From Rhyzopertha dominica (lineage: Eukaryota; Arthropoda; Insecta; Coleoptera; Bostrichidae), in assembly GCA_025024175.1 (NCBI GenBank), contig QCXZ01000001.1:32482942-32546941 (forward strand): DNA of 64,000 nt. The letters are read 5' to 3'. Positions 11,353 to 23,498 of the stretch are shown piece by piece; position 1 is the first letter of the stretch, and every line of letters begins with the position of its first letter. The position numbers were made by a program, and so were the translations under genes. The notes below the pieces were generated by a model that made no database searches, was not told the DNA's origin, and worked only from the letters and a program-made list of their open reading frames with translations.

Positions 11353-12639
11353 ATACTTTTGTTCACTTTTGGTATTTTTTTCAATAATATTCAATATATT
11401 TTATGTTACATATTAATTTAATATTAATGTAATAATTTTGCCCAGGGATATTCATTATGGTATTTTTGCGGGCGCTAGTCCGTTTTTGTTCCGGCTTATC
11501 TTCGAGGATAATCGGATTGATCGCATACGCAGCAATGCATTTAAGATTCCTTCCAATGCGTGCGCGAGCTGGCTTTTGTCATTAATAACCTTTTTATACG
11601 GATAATTATTGAGCAGTGTCAGGACGTTGTTTCTTATTGAATTCGCACTAACTTAGATAACTTTTGTATCGTTCGCAATCGTCTCCGTATTAAAAGGTGA
11701 GTACCAGTTCTGTCATAAAAAGTAGTACACTTCTGTTAAGGACCACTCATAAATTCCAAGCGATTACTACCCTGCGACTTTCTTCTTTCGATCCGGCTTG
11801 TGAAGGAATATTATTTTGATTTTCTGAAAAACGTAGTGAAGAGTCAGGGTTGAACGACGGGATAGTGGTGAAGGATTGGGATTTGAGCGCCTTGCGGCCG
11901 CAACCGCCGGCGAAGTTCCCGGGCTTGCAGATAAGTACCCCGCCGCGCCGTGGGAATTTCCTATCTTTGTTTTTAATAAGCGTAGTCGTCAGTTGATTTG
12001 CTCCACCCGAGACTATACAAATGCTGCTTTATTTCAAATCGCTAGAAATCTGTGTCGTTGAACAGTCAGTGTTTTCTTTTGTGACGTACGGGACTTTTTA
12101 TTCCTAATCTGAAATACAGGCCCTCAACCGCAAAATAACATTAGCTTTTGGTATAGAATACCGAAATATAAGTTTTTTGTGTGAGGATTGCGGGATGCAG
12201 TCAAAAGTATAGTGTTCCTTCCCGGAGTTTATCACTCTTGCAAGAGCTGCCCTTACATTTGTGATTTATCTAAATTTGTGCATGCAATTTATGTAACCAG
12301 TGTTTAGGTGTTTAGGGTTGTGTATATAGTTGTGTGAATGATGTGCTTCCTATCTAAATGCTAAAATTTATAAATGATAAAGAATTAACACTTATACATC
12401 TGTATTCGTTCGTCTCGTGTTGCTTTGCTCATTATACTAGTTTCTATTCACCGGCAGTAGTTTATTTTATTCCTCTAAAAACAATCTAATAGAATCTCTG
12501 ATATTTTTAACGAACTACTTGGCGCCCTTCCGATGTTCTGTAATTAATAACTTTTGTTTCTTTGTTGCAATTGCATTTTTTTTATAATTAATCCACGCCC
12601 TTCTCCACTGAGTTGCGAGTTGCTCGTAAAACGCGTGAT
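11353..12639. other. Spacer between array blocks B and C
   Basis: Mixed AT-rich and moderately GC-rich sequence. The only longer open frame (11876-12061) has no recognisable family. A possible element UTR, but without paired repeats I cannot assign it. Confidence 0.35.
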
Positions 12640-13590
12640 ATTCAACAACCGGTCCCTTCCCTTCAAAGGCAAGCTTTCAGCAGGTATTTCCTCCCAAGCT
12701 CAGTAAATTTCAACGTCCATTATTTTCCCATCCATGCAAGCTTATCACGAGATGGGAAGGTTGGAGTCCTTTCCTCCCGAGTTCCCCACTCCACTTCCAT
12801 GGCAAGCTTACCACGAAGCAGGGAAGTCTGTAGGCCAATTCTCCTAGGTTTAATAACTCTAAAAAACCACTCTTTCTATTTCCATGGCAAACTTACTCCG
12901 AGGGAAGAAATGTTGCAGACCTTTCCTCCCGAGTTGATAGGTCTTAACAACCACTCTTTCTCTTTCCGTGGCAAGCTTACCACAAGGAAATGAAGGTAGC
13001 AGGCCTTTCCTTCAGAGTTTGATAGGTGTTAACAACCACTCTCTCTTTCCATGGCAGGCCATCCCTGCAGACTTCAATAAAGCTCAAGAATCACTCTCTT
13101 CTCTTCCATGGCAAACTTATCAGGAGGGAGGGAAGGCTGTAGGCCTTTCCTCCTGTGTTAAATAACTCTCCAAAGGCACTCTCTCTCTCTTTCCATGGCA
13201 AGCTTAATCCGTGGGAAGGAAGGTTGCCGTCTTTTCCTCGCGAATTTGATAAGTCTTAACAACCACTCTCTTTCCATGGCAAGCTTACCACGAGGGAGGG
13301 AAGGTTGCAGGCATTTCTTCCCGAGCTCAATATATCTCAACGTCCAATATTTTTCTACCTATAGCAAGCTTTCCACGAGGGAGGGAAAATCGTAGGCCTT
13401 TCTTCGCGAGCTCCGTAAAGCTTAAGAGCTACTCTCTCTCTCTCTATCTATTGCAAGCTTATCACGAGGGAGGGAGGTTACAGGCCTTTCGTCTCGAGTC
13501 CAATAAGGCCCCGTAAGCTCCCTATCTAAGGGGAAGGCCATGGTAATTTTGTCGCGTGGGAGGGAAGGCGGTATGCCTTTTTTGTAAATA
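12640..13590 (+). repeat. Degenerate ~86-bp tandem repeat, block C (about 11 units)
   Basis: Same family and orientation as blocks A and B, with core TGGCAAGCTTACCACGAGG and the CCTTTCCTCCCGAGTT block. Units are more diverged and some are shortened. No PLE coding remnant adjoins this block. Confidence 0.88.
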
Positions 13591-14271
13591 ACCCGGGACC
13601 TTCACCTCCCATGGGCACGCCACTGTGTACCGATGCACATATATAGTTCTATAAGAAACGCTCTTGTCATATGCATTATGCAACTCATTTTCTTGTTAAT
13701 TATGTATTTTATCACATACATAAAAATATCTATTTCTTTTCGCATAGTTAAATTTATTTGCCGAAAATGGGATTGATCATTGAGTAGTAACCAAAGATCA
13801 ATGATCGGGGTCCATTCGGTCTATTACCTGTAGCACTGGGATCGGTGGGCACTACACAATTCGTGTACCTGTTGCAGCGGTTGCTACGCCCCGGGTGAAT
13901 AAGTATATGGAGCATAATATAGTTTTATTTTGATTGTACTTACAAGAAATAATCTTTGTTATTTTACTTTTGCATCATATTTTCTTTCAAATAATAAATT
14001 TCTGTTAAAAAAATAAAAGAATTGTTTGATTTTGGTTTTCCTCCTCCTTAGCTCTGCCCTGCATTGTGGTGTCTTCTAAATGCTTACCCGGTAATTAAAT
14101 TTGTAAATTAGGTGCATAAATAATAGCAGCATAACTCTTGTGTACCAAAGTTAATTTATTTGAGCATTTTTCATAAGGTGCTATGCGTGTTCTAACACGG
14201 AACAAATACAAAAATATTTAAAACGTACTATTTGTCGCCCTACAGAACACGAAATGTGGCAAAATGTACGT
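13591..14271. other. SDF4 3' flank, no gene seen
   Basis: Region downstream of the SDF4 stop codon on the minus strand. A small palindrome occurs around 13770-13807 (TGATCATTGA and TCAATGATC). No other feature could be supported. Confidence 0.4.
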
Positions 14272-17200
14272 TTAAAATTCGTCATGAAAACTCCTGGCCG
14301 TATCGACCATTTTTGATTTCAAAAACAAATCTGGATGGACTAAAATCTCATCTAACGTAAGGAAATTGTCGTGATCGCTGTCCGCAAGCGCCAGTAGTGC
14401 TTCGGCCTCGTGCTCGCTGTGCCTTGGACTTTGAGGAGCGACATAGTGAAGCAGTTCTCTCCTGTCTGCTCTGCCATCGCCGTTTAGGTCGATCGATTTT
14501 CTAAATTCTGCTCTTCTCTCGTTTTCATCTTGTTTTATTACGATGGTCTCATCTTCTCCTCCTAAAACGTTATTGTTTTATATGTCGAGTGTCGATAAAG
14601 TAACAAAACTCAAAAGGAGAGTTACTGGCAAATATTTGAAAAACGATTAAACAGGTAGCTAATAAAGCTTTAAAAAGAGTTTTGATATGATTAAAATAGA
14701 GCCAACTGTTACTATGACCGAAGATATGACGCCATTATTTTTTTAATAGAACCATGTTTATTTTTGAGTCATCGAGCCCTTATTATCTAAGGAATTCAAG
14801 CATTATGTCATCTGATATTAAAACAATCAAAATGGGCACAATTATAAAATGGTTATTTAAAACATTGCATAAATTGACGTAAAAAATACATAGCGAAGTA
14901 GGTAAGCAAATGTTTAAAGTATGTGATCAGTCAATATACAATTTGATACACCTAATCGATCCATGTAATACCTCAAAAAATTGTTCAAGGAGTATCATGG
15001 TTCATGGGTTAAACCTGCTGCTACTTATCTCCCTTCCGATTGCAGTAAGCACTTAATGAATATTTCAATTAAGGAAAAATAACAAAAACGTCGCCTAGTA
15101 TCAACAGACAAAAAACTATCATCTATAGATTCCAGTGAATCTGAAAGAAGTCAGTCTACATTATACATTCTACAGATGTTGGAATTTGCAATTAATAATT
15201 TTTTATGCATTAATATTAAAAAAAAAACAAGTCTGAAGTGATGCTAAAGTTAGCTTAACTTATAAAAATACAACACAGAAACACGACATTGACAGTAACA
15301 ATCAAACAAGTCGGTAACTGCATGAAAAATTAAAATTGTGCGTTTAACGGAGTCTGAACGAATCCAAATTTTAATTATGGTGGGTTATGGCGATTTGTCA
15401 ACACCAAAACAGACTTAATATTGCACAATCTACTGTTAGTAGATTTATTACACAATTTCACGAAACGTGTAGTGTGAAGGATTTTCCAAACTGCGTCAGG
15501 TAACAATAAAAAATGATGTACACCCCTCAAGAATGGGTAAACTTTATCAAAAGGAAAAAAATTCATCCTTATAAAACCCGATTGATCCATGAACTTCAGG
15601 TGCATGATCCTGGATTTTATGAGGTGCTGATGAGAAGATGTGATGAAGACACTTAGCTTTTTAAGAAATATTCTGTTTTCCCACGAAGCAACTTTTCAGT
15701 TAAACGCGTATCGTCCTCAGAAGCTTAATATCAGTGCTCAACTAATTATTGGTCCTTAGTTTTTTAAACGATAATCTTACGCTATTTAAGTATTTAGAAT
15801 TTCTCAGAGATGATTTTGTATGTATATCCACTAACTGGCTGAGATATTGTCGAATGCGCTGGTCAATGACATTCCAAGAGAATACACTGGTTCCAGCCAG
15901 ACGACGTACCGGCACATTTTGGTGTCACGGTACATCGCTTTCTTGATCATGTTTTGCGAATAGATAGCTGGGTCGCAGGCGAGTTGTAGAATACCCACCC
16001 CGATCACTAGACTTCACTGCTTTAGAATTTCTTCTTAGGTATTTTAAAATTTAGCGCATATCTAGACCATCTACACACACTGGAAGATTTACAGGCTTAT
16101 ATTCGAGATAAAATGAGATTGCCTTCAGACATTATTCCACGCAGTGTTGAACATTGGGTAAAATATTTTTTTGCTAATTCTAAACCTTGTTAATTTATTA
16201 AAAGGCCAAATTCACCAGATGTATTTTGTTTTATTTGTCAACTACGTATTTATGAAAATGATGAAGAAGCATTTTTCAAGCTGTGCCTTATACTGTACGT
16301 CAGTGTGAAAGAGATTACTCTGCTTAAACTCATAATACTTCATAACATTTTAAGGAAAATGGCAGATTTCGTTTTTTTTTTATTTTCACGATGGTTTATA
16401 AGTTACAAGATACTGAATTTGTGCAGTTATATGCGATAAACTGTCAAGTGAGATCAGTAACGCCGAAAGGGATCCAGATTTTGCGGGTTTTATTTAAAAA
16501 ATGAATTATACTACCTATACGTGCGACTATATTGTTTTCATATGTTGTTGAGATGCTGCAGTTTAATTTAAGGCATCACTTTCAAAATCACGTTGTATAA
16601 TAAGGGTTCGATTGACATAAAAACATGGTTCTATTAAAAATGATGACGTCATATATTCCTCAGTCATAGACTGCTCAAAGTATATCTTTTTAAATCTTAT
16701 GTTACTTGTTTCAGTTTCGAATTTTTACAAATAACCCTTATTTTCAATTTTATGCGTTAGGTACTTTTTCGATACTCTTATGTTCTCTTATAAGATAAAA
16801 ATCTAAATACGACAGGCAAATTGCACCAATCTAAACAATTTTTGTTATCTGACTTTTATTTAAATGTAAATTGCATGGTATTTTTAACCGCACTTTCTAA
16901 AGTGACCTAAGCTAGGTTGCGAATTATACATATATAGATAACTAAGTTTATTTACCCTCAGTTTGCAAAACAGCAAATTCCTCCTCAGTAAGAAGTTCAT
17001 CACCGTCACGATCAAATTTGTCGAATAATTCATCAACTAATGCTAACTGATTAGCAGCACTGGATTCAGGATGCGTAAAGGCAAGGAATTCATCGAGGGT
17101 CAGCCAGTCTGGATTAGAGCGGGCTGCTTCCATCCATGAAGCCTTATCTCTCATAATTTGTTCTGAAAATAAACATTTGGTGAAAACGACATTTTCACGA

Positions 17201-20200
17201 AGAAACGGTTCAAAATAAAATAATGAAAATTAGACGTTATGGCTACAGAATGTGATGAAATAAACTTACCAGTAAGACAAAAAAGGTAAAGTGAAAACCT
17301 TTAAGTTATATTCTAAATACTATTATCTACTATTACTTATTGTATTCCCAGTTTAGTAATATTGTATTGTGAGTAAAAGGCCTAAAAGGGTTTACTATCG
17401 AACCGATGGCCACACCATAAATTTACATTTATTGTCCACAAAGGGCTCTATTGTCGCATTGGATATTATAATTCTAATAGAAATCGAAAATATAGCATCA
17501 ACAACCCTTCTGACTATGAATTTAATTAATATTTATGTAGCCGTGATTGCATCTTAGTTCGTATACACAAATTGTTTTCTAATACTGCTCGCGCTACAAT
17601 CGATTTTTCGTAAACTAAGGTATCAAATTAATGATTCATACACCCCACAGTCCCGACTTGGCAAGTTACTTTTTACGTTTCCTACAATTAAAAATAAAAT
17701 GTGTGGCTACCGCTTTCCCAGTCCTGAAGAAGCAGTTAACGCCTTCACATTCCACATTTTGAGTATGTAATGGAATGGAATAATTTGTTTAACAATTTGT
17801 TTCAACGTATGAGAAAATGTATAGAATGTACAGGTATATTATTTTGAAAAACAAAGCATTTTACAAGGGTGAATGCTTTCGGCGTCCATAATGTTAGATA
17901 ATATGTTTTCGCAAAGATCGCTATCACTACAAAACATTAATAAAAATTATTAATCTAACGTTTCGATTACGCCTCTAATCTTTGTCAAAGACTACAAAAT
18001 ATTTCTTTTTGTAAAGAACTTTCGTCTGAGATTCTTTATACTCAAACAAATAACTTCCTTATAAGACTATTCTTTTAAGTGGGAGGGTGGTGAGATGTGG
18101 CATGGAAATATCTGTCTGGTGTTGGTTTTCTGTAAATCTTATGTCCTAACTGTCCAGTGTTTGCTCTGTACATTTTATTATCCAAGAAAGCTAAACTAAT
18201 CTTGCTTTCTAATTCCATAGTAAATTTTATGTCAGGATTTTGACTGTTCAAGTGATTTAGAAACCTACCTAACTCTTATATACCGTGTGGCCAAATAACA
18301 AAAGGATCATCTACATACCTATACCAACAATTTGGCTTAAATTGAAAACTGTTGATTGCCACCTCTTCAAATTTTTCTATAAACCAATTTACTATAGGAC
18401 TGCACAACCTGCTCATAATAAAAATTACCGTTCCATAACAAATGAGCTCGGAAACATTGCTTAGATAATCTGGTTATCGTGACACCTGGGAGATCTCTAT
18501 TAAGTTTGGATTTGATGATATTTATCGTTTCAGGCATGGGTACTTTCGTAATTAAAGAAACTACGTCAAAACTAACTAAAATATCAGCTTCTGAAATACT
18601 TAAACCATTTATAATGTCAATAAAGTCTGAACAATTCTTGATCAAACCACTGGTTTTTACCTTTTGTCCTTCGACAAAAATTACAGGAGTAATCGAAACG
18701 TCAGATTAATAATTTTTTGTCAGTATTTTGTAGTGAGTATTATGTAACAAAGCAATCTATTTCTTTAAAAATTGTTATTCATTGTTATTCCCGCAATTTT
18801 ACTTTGGGTAAAAAGTGATCGTCTTCTGTATCAGTGCTAATATTTTTATGATAATTAAGAGCTACCGTCAAACAAAAGGCATCATTTGCACCCATACGTT
18901 CAAGAAATAGTAATGTTCATCAGAGTTTAATCATCATGGGATGAACAAACAGAACTACTTTATACATCAGTTAAAAATATAGATAAGCATAAGCAGAGTT
19001 TAAAAAAGTTTTAACCATGCACCCTAGTTTAAATTCAAAAATAATGAGCCCGAACAACATTTGTCACTTTTAGATTCGTTTCTGTTAATAGTTTTGGTTC
19101 TTTATGATTTTGTTTGAGTTTCTGTGAAAACTTATGAAATACCTAAACAATAGTTTTTTGGATGTCTGCTATAAGAATTATGTCTACCTATAACGCTCAA
19201 TAAAATCTTAATATGTCTAGCTCACCGCCGACGGGCATGCACATCTCTAATCTCCGCAGTTTAAAAAATAAATTGTACTTACATAGGATAATATTTTCTC
19301 GGAAAGATCGCTGTCGTTTTAAAACACTGACAAAAAGTTATTGGTCTGACGTTTCAATTACACCTGTAATCTTGAATTTTGAGGTTCTTCGTTACAGGTG
19401 TAATCGAAACGTCAGACCAATAACATTTTGTCAGTGTTTTAAAACCACAGCGATCTTTCCGAGAAAATATTATCTTATATTTTGGACGCTGTAAGCAATC
19501 ACACTCTCTAACATGTACTAACAATCACAAATATTAACAAATACGAAAAGACAAATATGCCGTTACCGTTATAACTTTTGAAGCCTACTTAAAATATAGT
19601 TTAAATAATCGAAGTACATAATATAACTGAAATTAAAATACAGAAAAGGGTATACGTGGTAGAGGCTTTTCCAGTGTATATCCTTATTATGAAAAAGTAT
19701 GGAGAAATATACAAATTGTCAAAATATTAGATAAAAGTAGACACAAAAATGTTATGACATTAAAAAAACTGTATGAAGTACGGTTGATGGCGCCACGTCC
19801 AAGTACCAAAATATTTGTCTTTGGGGCAACGGAGCCCACCCCCTCCATTAAAATTTATCATCTACGAAATATTGAATTTTTTTTTCATCTACGAAATATT
19901 GAACGCACTATCTACAATACAATTTATTTCTAGAAACAATTAGTTGTAGATTAAATACATTCTTTCTCGCCTTAAAAGCATTATCGGCAAATGGATGTAC
20001 TGAATGCGCCCATAAAACTTCATTTTTAGCTAGAAATGTAAAAAATGGTTCCACAAGGACATGTACGATTCACTGTTTGAAATTGCTTTACAAAATATTT
20101 ACTCATTGCCTATTCTGCATCCTTATCAGTATTTTAGGAATAGATGGTAGGTAATATAAAATATCTTTCTACAGAATCAAACTACAAACATTATTGATTA

Positions 20201-21081
20201 TTATCTACGAATAGATAATAGTGAAGCTCCAGATTTAAATATTTATTATCAGTAAAGAGCTGGTGGAATTGCAAACATACCTATCTCCTCTATCTCTATC
20301 TTTATCTCTATCTCCTTATTACTGTCTTAATTAACTTCAGTAACCATAATAATTATTAAAGAGATATAATATAATACATACCCAATAAAGAACAGGAATA
20401 ATTACAAAAAATGACCGTCTTTATATTTTTGAAGGGTTCTTCTTCTCTATAAGCTTTTTACATACCTTTAATTGACCTTTGTAACCCCTTATGTCTCTTT
20501 TCATCGTGATTCTCGACATAATTGTTGCTAAATCCTCGTTTCTTGAGAAAGTACGAGTGATACTCTTTCCATGTAATAACCCCGTTACGAGGATTTACAT
20601 CAATGAGACTGAACAGCCCATAATTATTGCTCACAGCTGCAGAAATGTGCTCAACAATTTTGTGCCTTATCCATTCGGCTAGCTCTTTTGAATCGAGTCT
20701 TCCATCTTTGTTGGAATCCGCTCTAAAATTCCCTACATTATTAAGCCGCAAGCTATAATGATCGTTAACTCACTTTCGAAAAACCTCAACCAAAATCTGA
20801 CCTTGTCCCTTACCCTGATCATCGACACTGATTAAAAACTCGTTTCTGGAGTTCAACAATTCGTCTTCTTTCTTATCCGAATCGAAATTGCTGTTCCTTA
20901 TTTTGACATCAAACGTGACATCCATTTGTTTTCTACCTGCTGGCGGCTGTATCTTCATGTGCGGTTTGAGTGGCACTGAAAGCATCCAAATCATGCAGAA
21001 GAGCATCACATAACAAAGTAGTGGTACAGCGTAGGACCATCTTTGGAAAAGGATTCCCTCCCTCGCGAATTTGAATTTCAT
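14272..21081 (-). CDS. SDF4: Cab45/SDF4-type EF-hand protein (CREC family), complete, four exons
   Basis: Calcium-binding protein of the secretory pathway (CREC family: Cab45/SDF4; the Drosophila counterpart is scf/DCB-45). Exons on the minus strand are 21081-20774, 20722-20466, 17162-16956 and 14561-14272, with introns of 51, 3303 and 2394 bases. All junctions are GT-AG, split codons rejoin correctly, and the total of 1062 bases gives 353 residues, close to the ~360 of human SDF4. Residues ~17-37 are hydrophobic (signal peptide or anchor). EF-hand loops: DSNKDGRLDSKE (105-116), a degenerate loop with one extra residue near 144-156, DRDGDELLTEEE in exon 3, DLNGDGRADRRE and DSDHDNFLTLDE in exon 4. 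The protein ends HDEF, a retention-type tail. Intron 2 holds a PLE and a long hairpin; intron 3 holds a mariner-like element. The region upstream of 21081 is presumably the promoter. Confidence 0.95.
14713..16668 (+). mobile_element. Mariner/Tc1-type DNA transposon, dead, in SDF4 intron 3
   Basis: Ends at ~14713-14787 and ~16596-16668 are inverted copies sharing ATATGACG, TTTTTAATAGAACCATGTTT and CGA(G/A)CCCTTATTAT. TA dinucleotides lie at both outer edges (14713-14714 and 16667-16668), as expected for a TA target. Size is about 1.96 kb. The insertion is antisense to SDF4 transcription. Confidence 0.75.
15330..16190 (+). pseudogene. Mariner/Tc1-superfamily transposase, many frameshifts and stops
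   Basis: Pieces in different plus frames follow the order of a long insect mariner-type transposase. An N-terminal helix-turn-helix part is near 15340-15510 (TESERIQILIMVGYG, then STVSRFITQFHET). A catalytic-core part follows: SHEATFQLNA near 15675, and DNLTLFKYLEFLRDDF at about 15770-15820. The C-terminal motif is (R)WLGRRR-VEYPPRSLDFTALEF near 15965-16030; in active relatives it reads W-P-P-R-S-P-D-L-T-P-L-D, so the Pro-Asp-Leu-Thr block has decayed. The frame is broken several times and the transposase cannot be functional. Confidence 0.75.
17878..18735 (-). mobile_element. Penelope-like element fragment with inverted ends, in SDF4 intron 2
   Basis: The ends 17878-18000 and ~18670-18735 are inverted relative to each other and share TAATCGAAACGT and ATTAATAATTTTT. 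Between them lies the PLE reverse transcriptase remnant on the minus strand. The same end sequence recurs at 19282-19481. Confidence 0.7.
18060..18650 (-). pseudogene. Penelope-like reverse transcriptase remnant
   Basis: The minus-strand frame from 18645 gives KNCSDFIDIINGLSISEADI followed by LVSFDVVSLITKVP, the PLE RT palm motif (first catalytic Asp in SFDVVSL). After a deletion that removes the usual G-S-P-L-S-P stretch, another frame gives WYRYVDDPFVIWP with an intact YVDD catalytic motif (18306-18317), then HKIYRKPTPDRYFHATSHH near 18120, the PLE thumb signature. Stops and an internal deletion make it nonfunctional. Confidence 0.82.
19282..19481. repeat. Near-perfect ~90-bp inverted repeat from head-to-head PLE ends
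   Basis: Arms 19282-19368 and ~19390-19481 are almost identical inverted copies (blocks CGGAAAGATCGCTGT, TTTTAAAACACTGACAAAAA, TTATTGGTCTGACGTTTC, TACACCTGTAA) with a ~21-base spacer. The arm matches the diverged PLE end at 17878-18000. This is either a PLE copy that has lost its inside or a hairpin MITE derived from it. Confidence 0.9.
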
Positions 21082-23490
21082 TATACCCCAAATTTCACAT
21101 TTTTATCACTGGATTTCATAGAAAATTTCAAAAAATCACTAATTTATCACATAATAACAGTTCCATCAGCCAGTACTGCCGGCGATGGTTAGATGCGTTG
21201 CGAACTTTCTACTCGGCTAGAAGGCATTTTTGCCTTTTGCATCCCAGTATATAGGCAGTGTTCTTTTTGCTGCGACGTATTGTATTCTAATTGCGCCTAC
21301 TTGTATTCACATTATTCCGGATACAAGATGCTGTGCGGTATGAAAGTAGGTTACCTTTACCTGTGTAGGACATGCTCGCGTTGCGCGATAGCGATTTTCA
21401 GAATCGAAAATCGACCAGGGGCGCTAGTTCTAGGACGCTTCGTCAGATATCGTGCTAGTTCGCGATTTTCTGCTTATAGACGGCAACAGAAATCAATTTA
21501 TTTAAGCAAACAACCATGCCCGCTTCTCTATGTAATCCTTTGTTAGGTGTTTCTGTTAATTTTTTTAAATAAAAGTAAGTTAAATTGTAATTTACAATTT
21601 CAGCTTGGAGGTAGTTGTTTTTTTTTGCCGAGAACCTAAAAACAAAACTCATATTTATGCGTACTGTTTTCACGTTATTACCAGTACCTACAAAAGACTA
21701 AGATTACGATCTTAAGGTTTTTAATTGCAACCTTCATAATTATTATTTCTCTATTCAAAAAAGGGAAGTAAGAATAACTCAATGTCCGCTCTAGCGGTTA
21801 CATCGCCCGGGCAAAAAAGATTACCGCCCTATAAAAAATGTAGGTATAAACATTTCTATAATTTTTTTTTTATTTTTACTAAACAGGAATTTCATGAATT
21901 CAAGCTTATGAAGTAACTGATGCAAATTAACTTTATTAAAAGCCTTTGTAATATCATTGTAGATACCATCAGTGCTATTATTTCCTAACTTTAAAAAGTT
22001 ATATATAAAATTTGTGAAAAGAAATAAATTAGTGGATGTAGATCTACCCGTAGTTGCAGTTCACTGCCGACAAGAAACAGGTAAAACTCGTAGCGCATTG
22101 TCTTAAGAGAACATTATAAATTTCATCAGGTCCACAGGACAAATCTTGCTCTAAAGATAACTTTTCAGAGGCTCTTTGAGCAATTACTTTTATAATTGCT
22201 TAACTCAAATGTCAATGAAACCAATTGAAATCGGTTTGATCCGAAACATATATATGCTGTTTTGAAAACAATGGTTTGTGGTAAACTCCTGTCTTCACTG
22301 TTCGCTCTAACGTATTTTTAGAATTTCTTAGATGACTTTGAAAGTAATGGGTCCTCAATGATATAGATAAATTTTATTCTAAAAGTTTAAAACGCTCGTT
22401 TTATATTTTTCCTTAGATCTCGAAACAAAATGTAGTCGTCGTTACTTCTAGTACTTTTGAAACATTTATGAGTTATTTTCTTGTCTATAATAAGAGGTTT
22501 TGTTGCGTTATCAAGCTACTTTGCAACTACGGCTAAATGGTTTTTTGTTTATGGTTTATTTATTATAGATCTGACAATAGAGTAAAAAACATTAACCCTT
22601 AGAGACTTAGTATTATTTAGTATCAATGTATGGCTTAAATATGTTCATTGACTATAGGATACGATGTTTAAAAACAAAGTAATCAAAATGCACTAATTGT
22701 TGGGCAGGTACATTATAATATCATTAGTGGTTACTATAAATGAAGGATAATAAGCATCGACAAGTTCAACCACAGCAGCGAATTCTTTTATCATCCAAGA
22801 GGCATCTTATATTACGGAGATACAACACACACAGTATCACAAGGATGACGTTTACAAATAAAGCTAACTGCTTTATAATGCTACACGTACATGTCTCAAT
22901 TATTGAATTCGGAAATAACAAGACCCAATTCATTATGAAAAAAAATAGTAGCCATACTCTTCGTTTAAAACAAACTCAAAGTACACTAAATAAGACAAAT
23001 GATTTGTGCACTGCAATTGGCACACTTCGCCGTCTAGATTTGTCCCTGGTTATTGCAGATCGATCTTTTCGATAGATATTGTATCTTGCATTTAGAATAT
23101 TAAATAACACATCAACCTTATTTGTGCACAACTCCTTACATTTTGAAAACAATCCGGGGCGATGTTGACTGATTGGGAAAATTATATGATTTAGTTAGCT
23201 TTTCCGGTTCTAAAGCCTACTCCTGGCCAAAATTCAGTTTTCATTAGTTCTGATCAAAGTGTACTAGATAATACACTTTGGTTCTAATATACATAACGAA
23301 TCTACTTTACTTTAAAAGAACTATATCATTCGGGTGCTTTGAAATTAACTTGCAGACTTCGGTGTGCAAATTGGGTATTATCACTTTTTTTGAAAATTAC
23401 GTAAAATGAATCTTGGAGTGCAAATATATCGTACGCCATGTTAAAAAAACAAAAAAAATATTTGTAGGTAGAGAATTTCAGGTCTGAAAT
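21082..23490. other. SDF4 upstream region and intergenic DNA
   Basis: The first ~450 bases upstream of SDF4 are GC-richer with several CpGs and a palindrome, CGATTTTC-x6-GAAAATCG, near 21391-21412; this is the probable promoter area. The rest is AT-rich. Open frames at 21193-21546 and 22740-23075 show no recognisable family and no flanking splice logic. Confidence 0.4.
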
Positions 23491-23498
23491 TCGAATCT

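Noticed and set aside
20458..20760. Alternative SDF4 exon 2 start giving a 21-base intron
   Set aside because: A 21-base intron is too short; using the acceptor TTTTAG at 20724-20723 gives a 51-base intron and a continuous EF-hand (FRK-ADSNKDGRLD).
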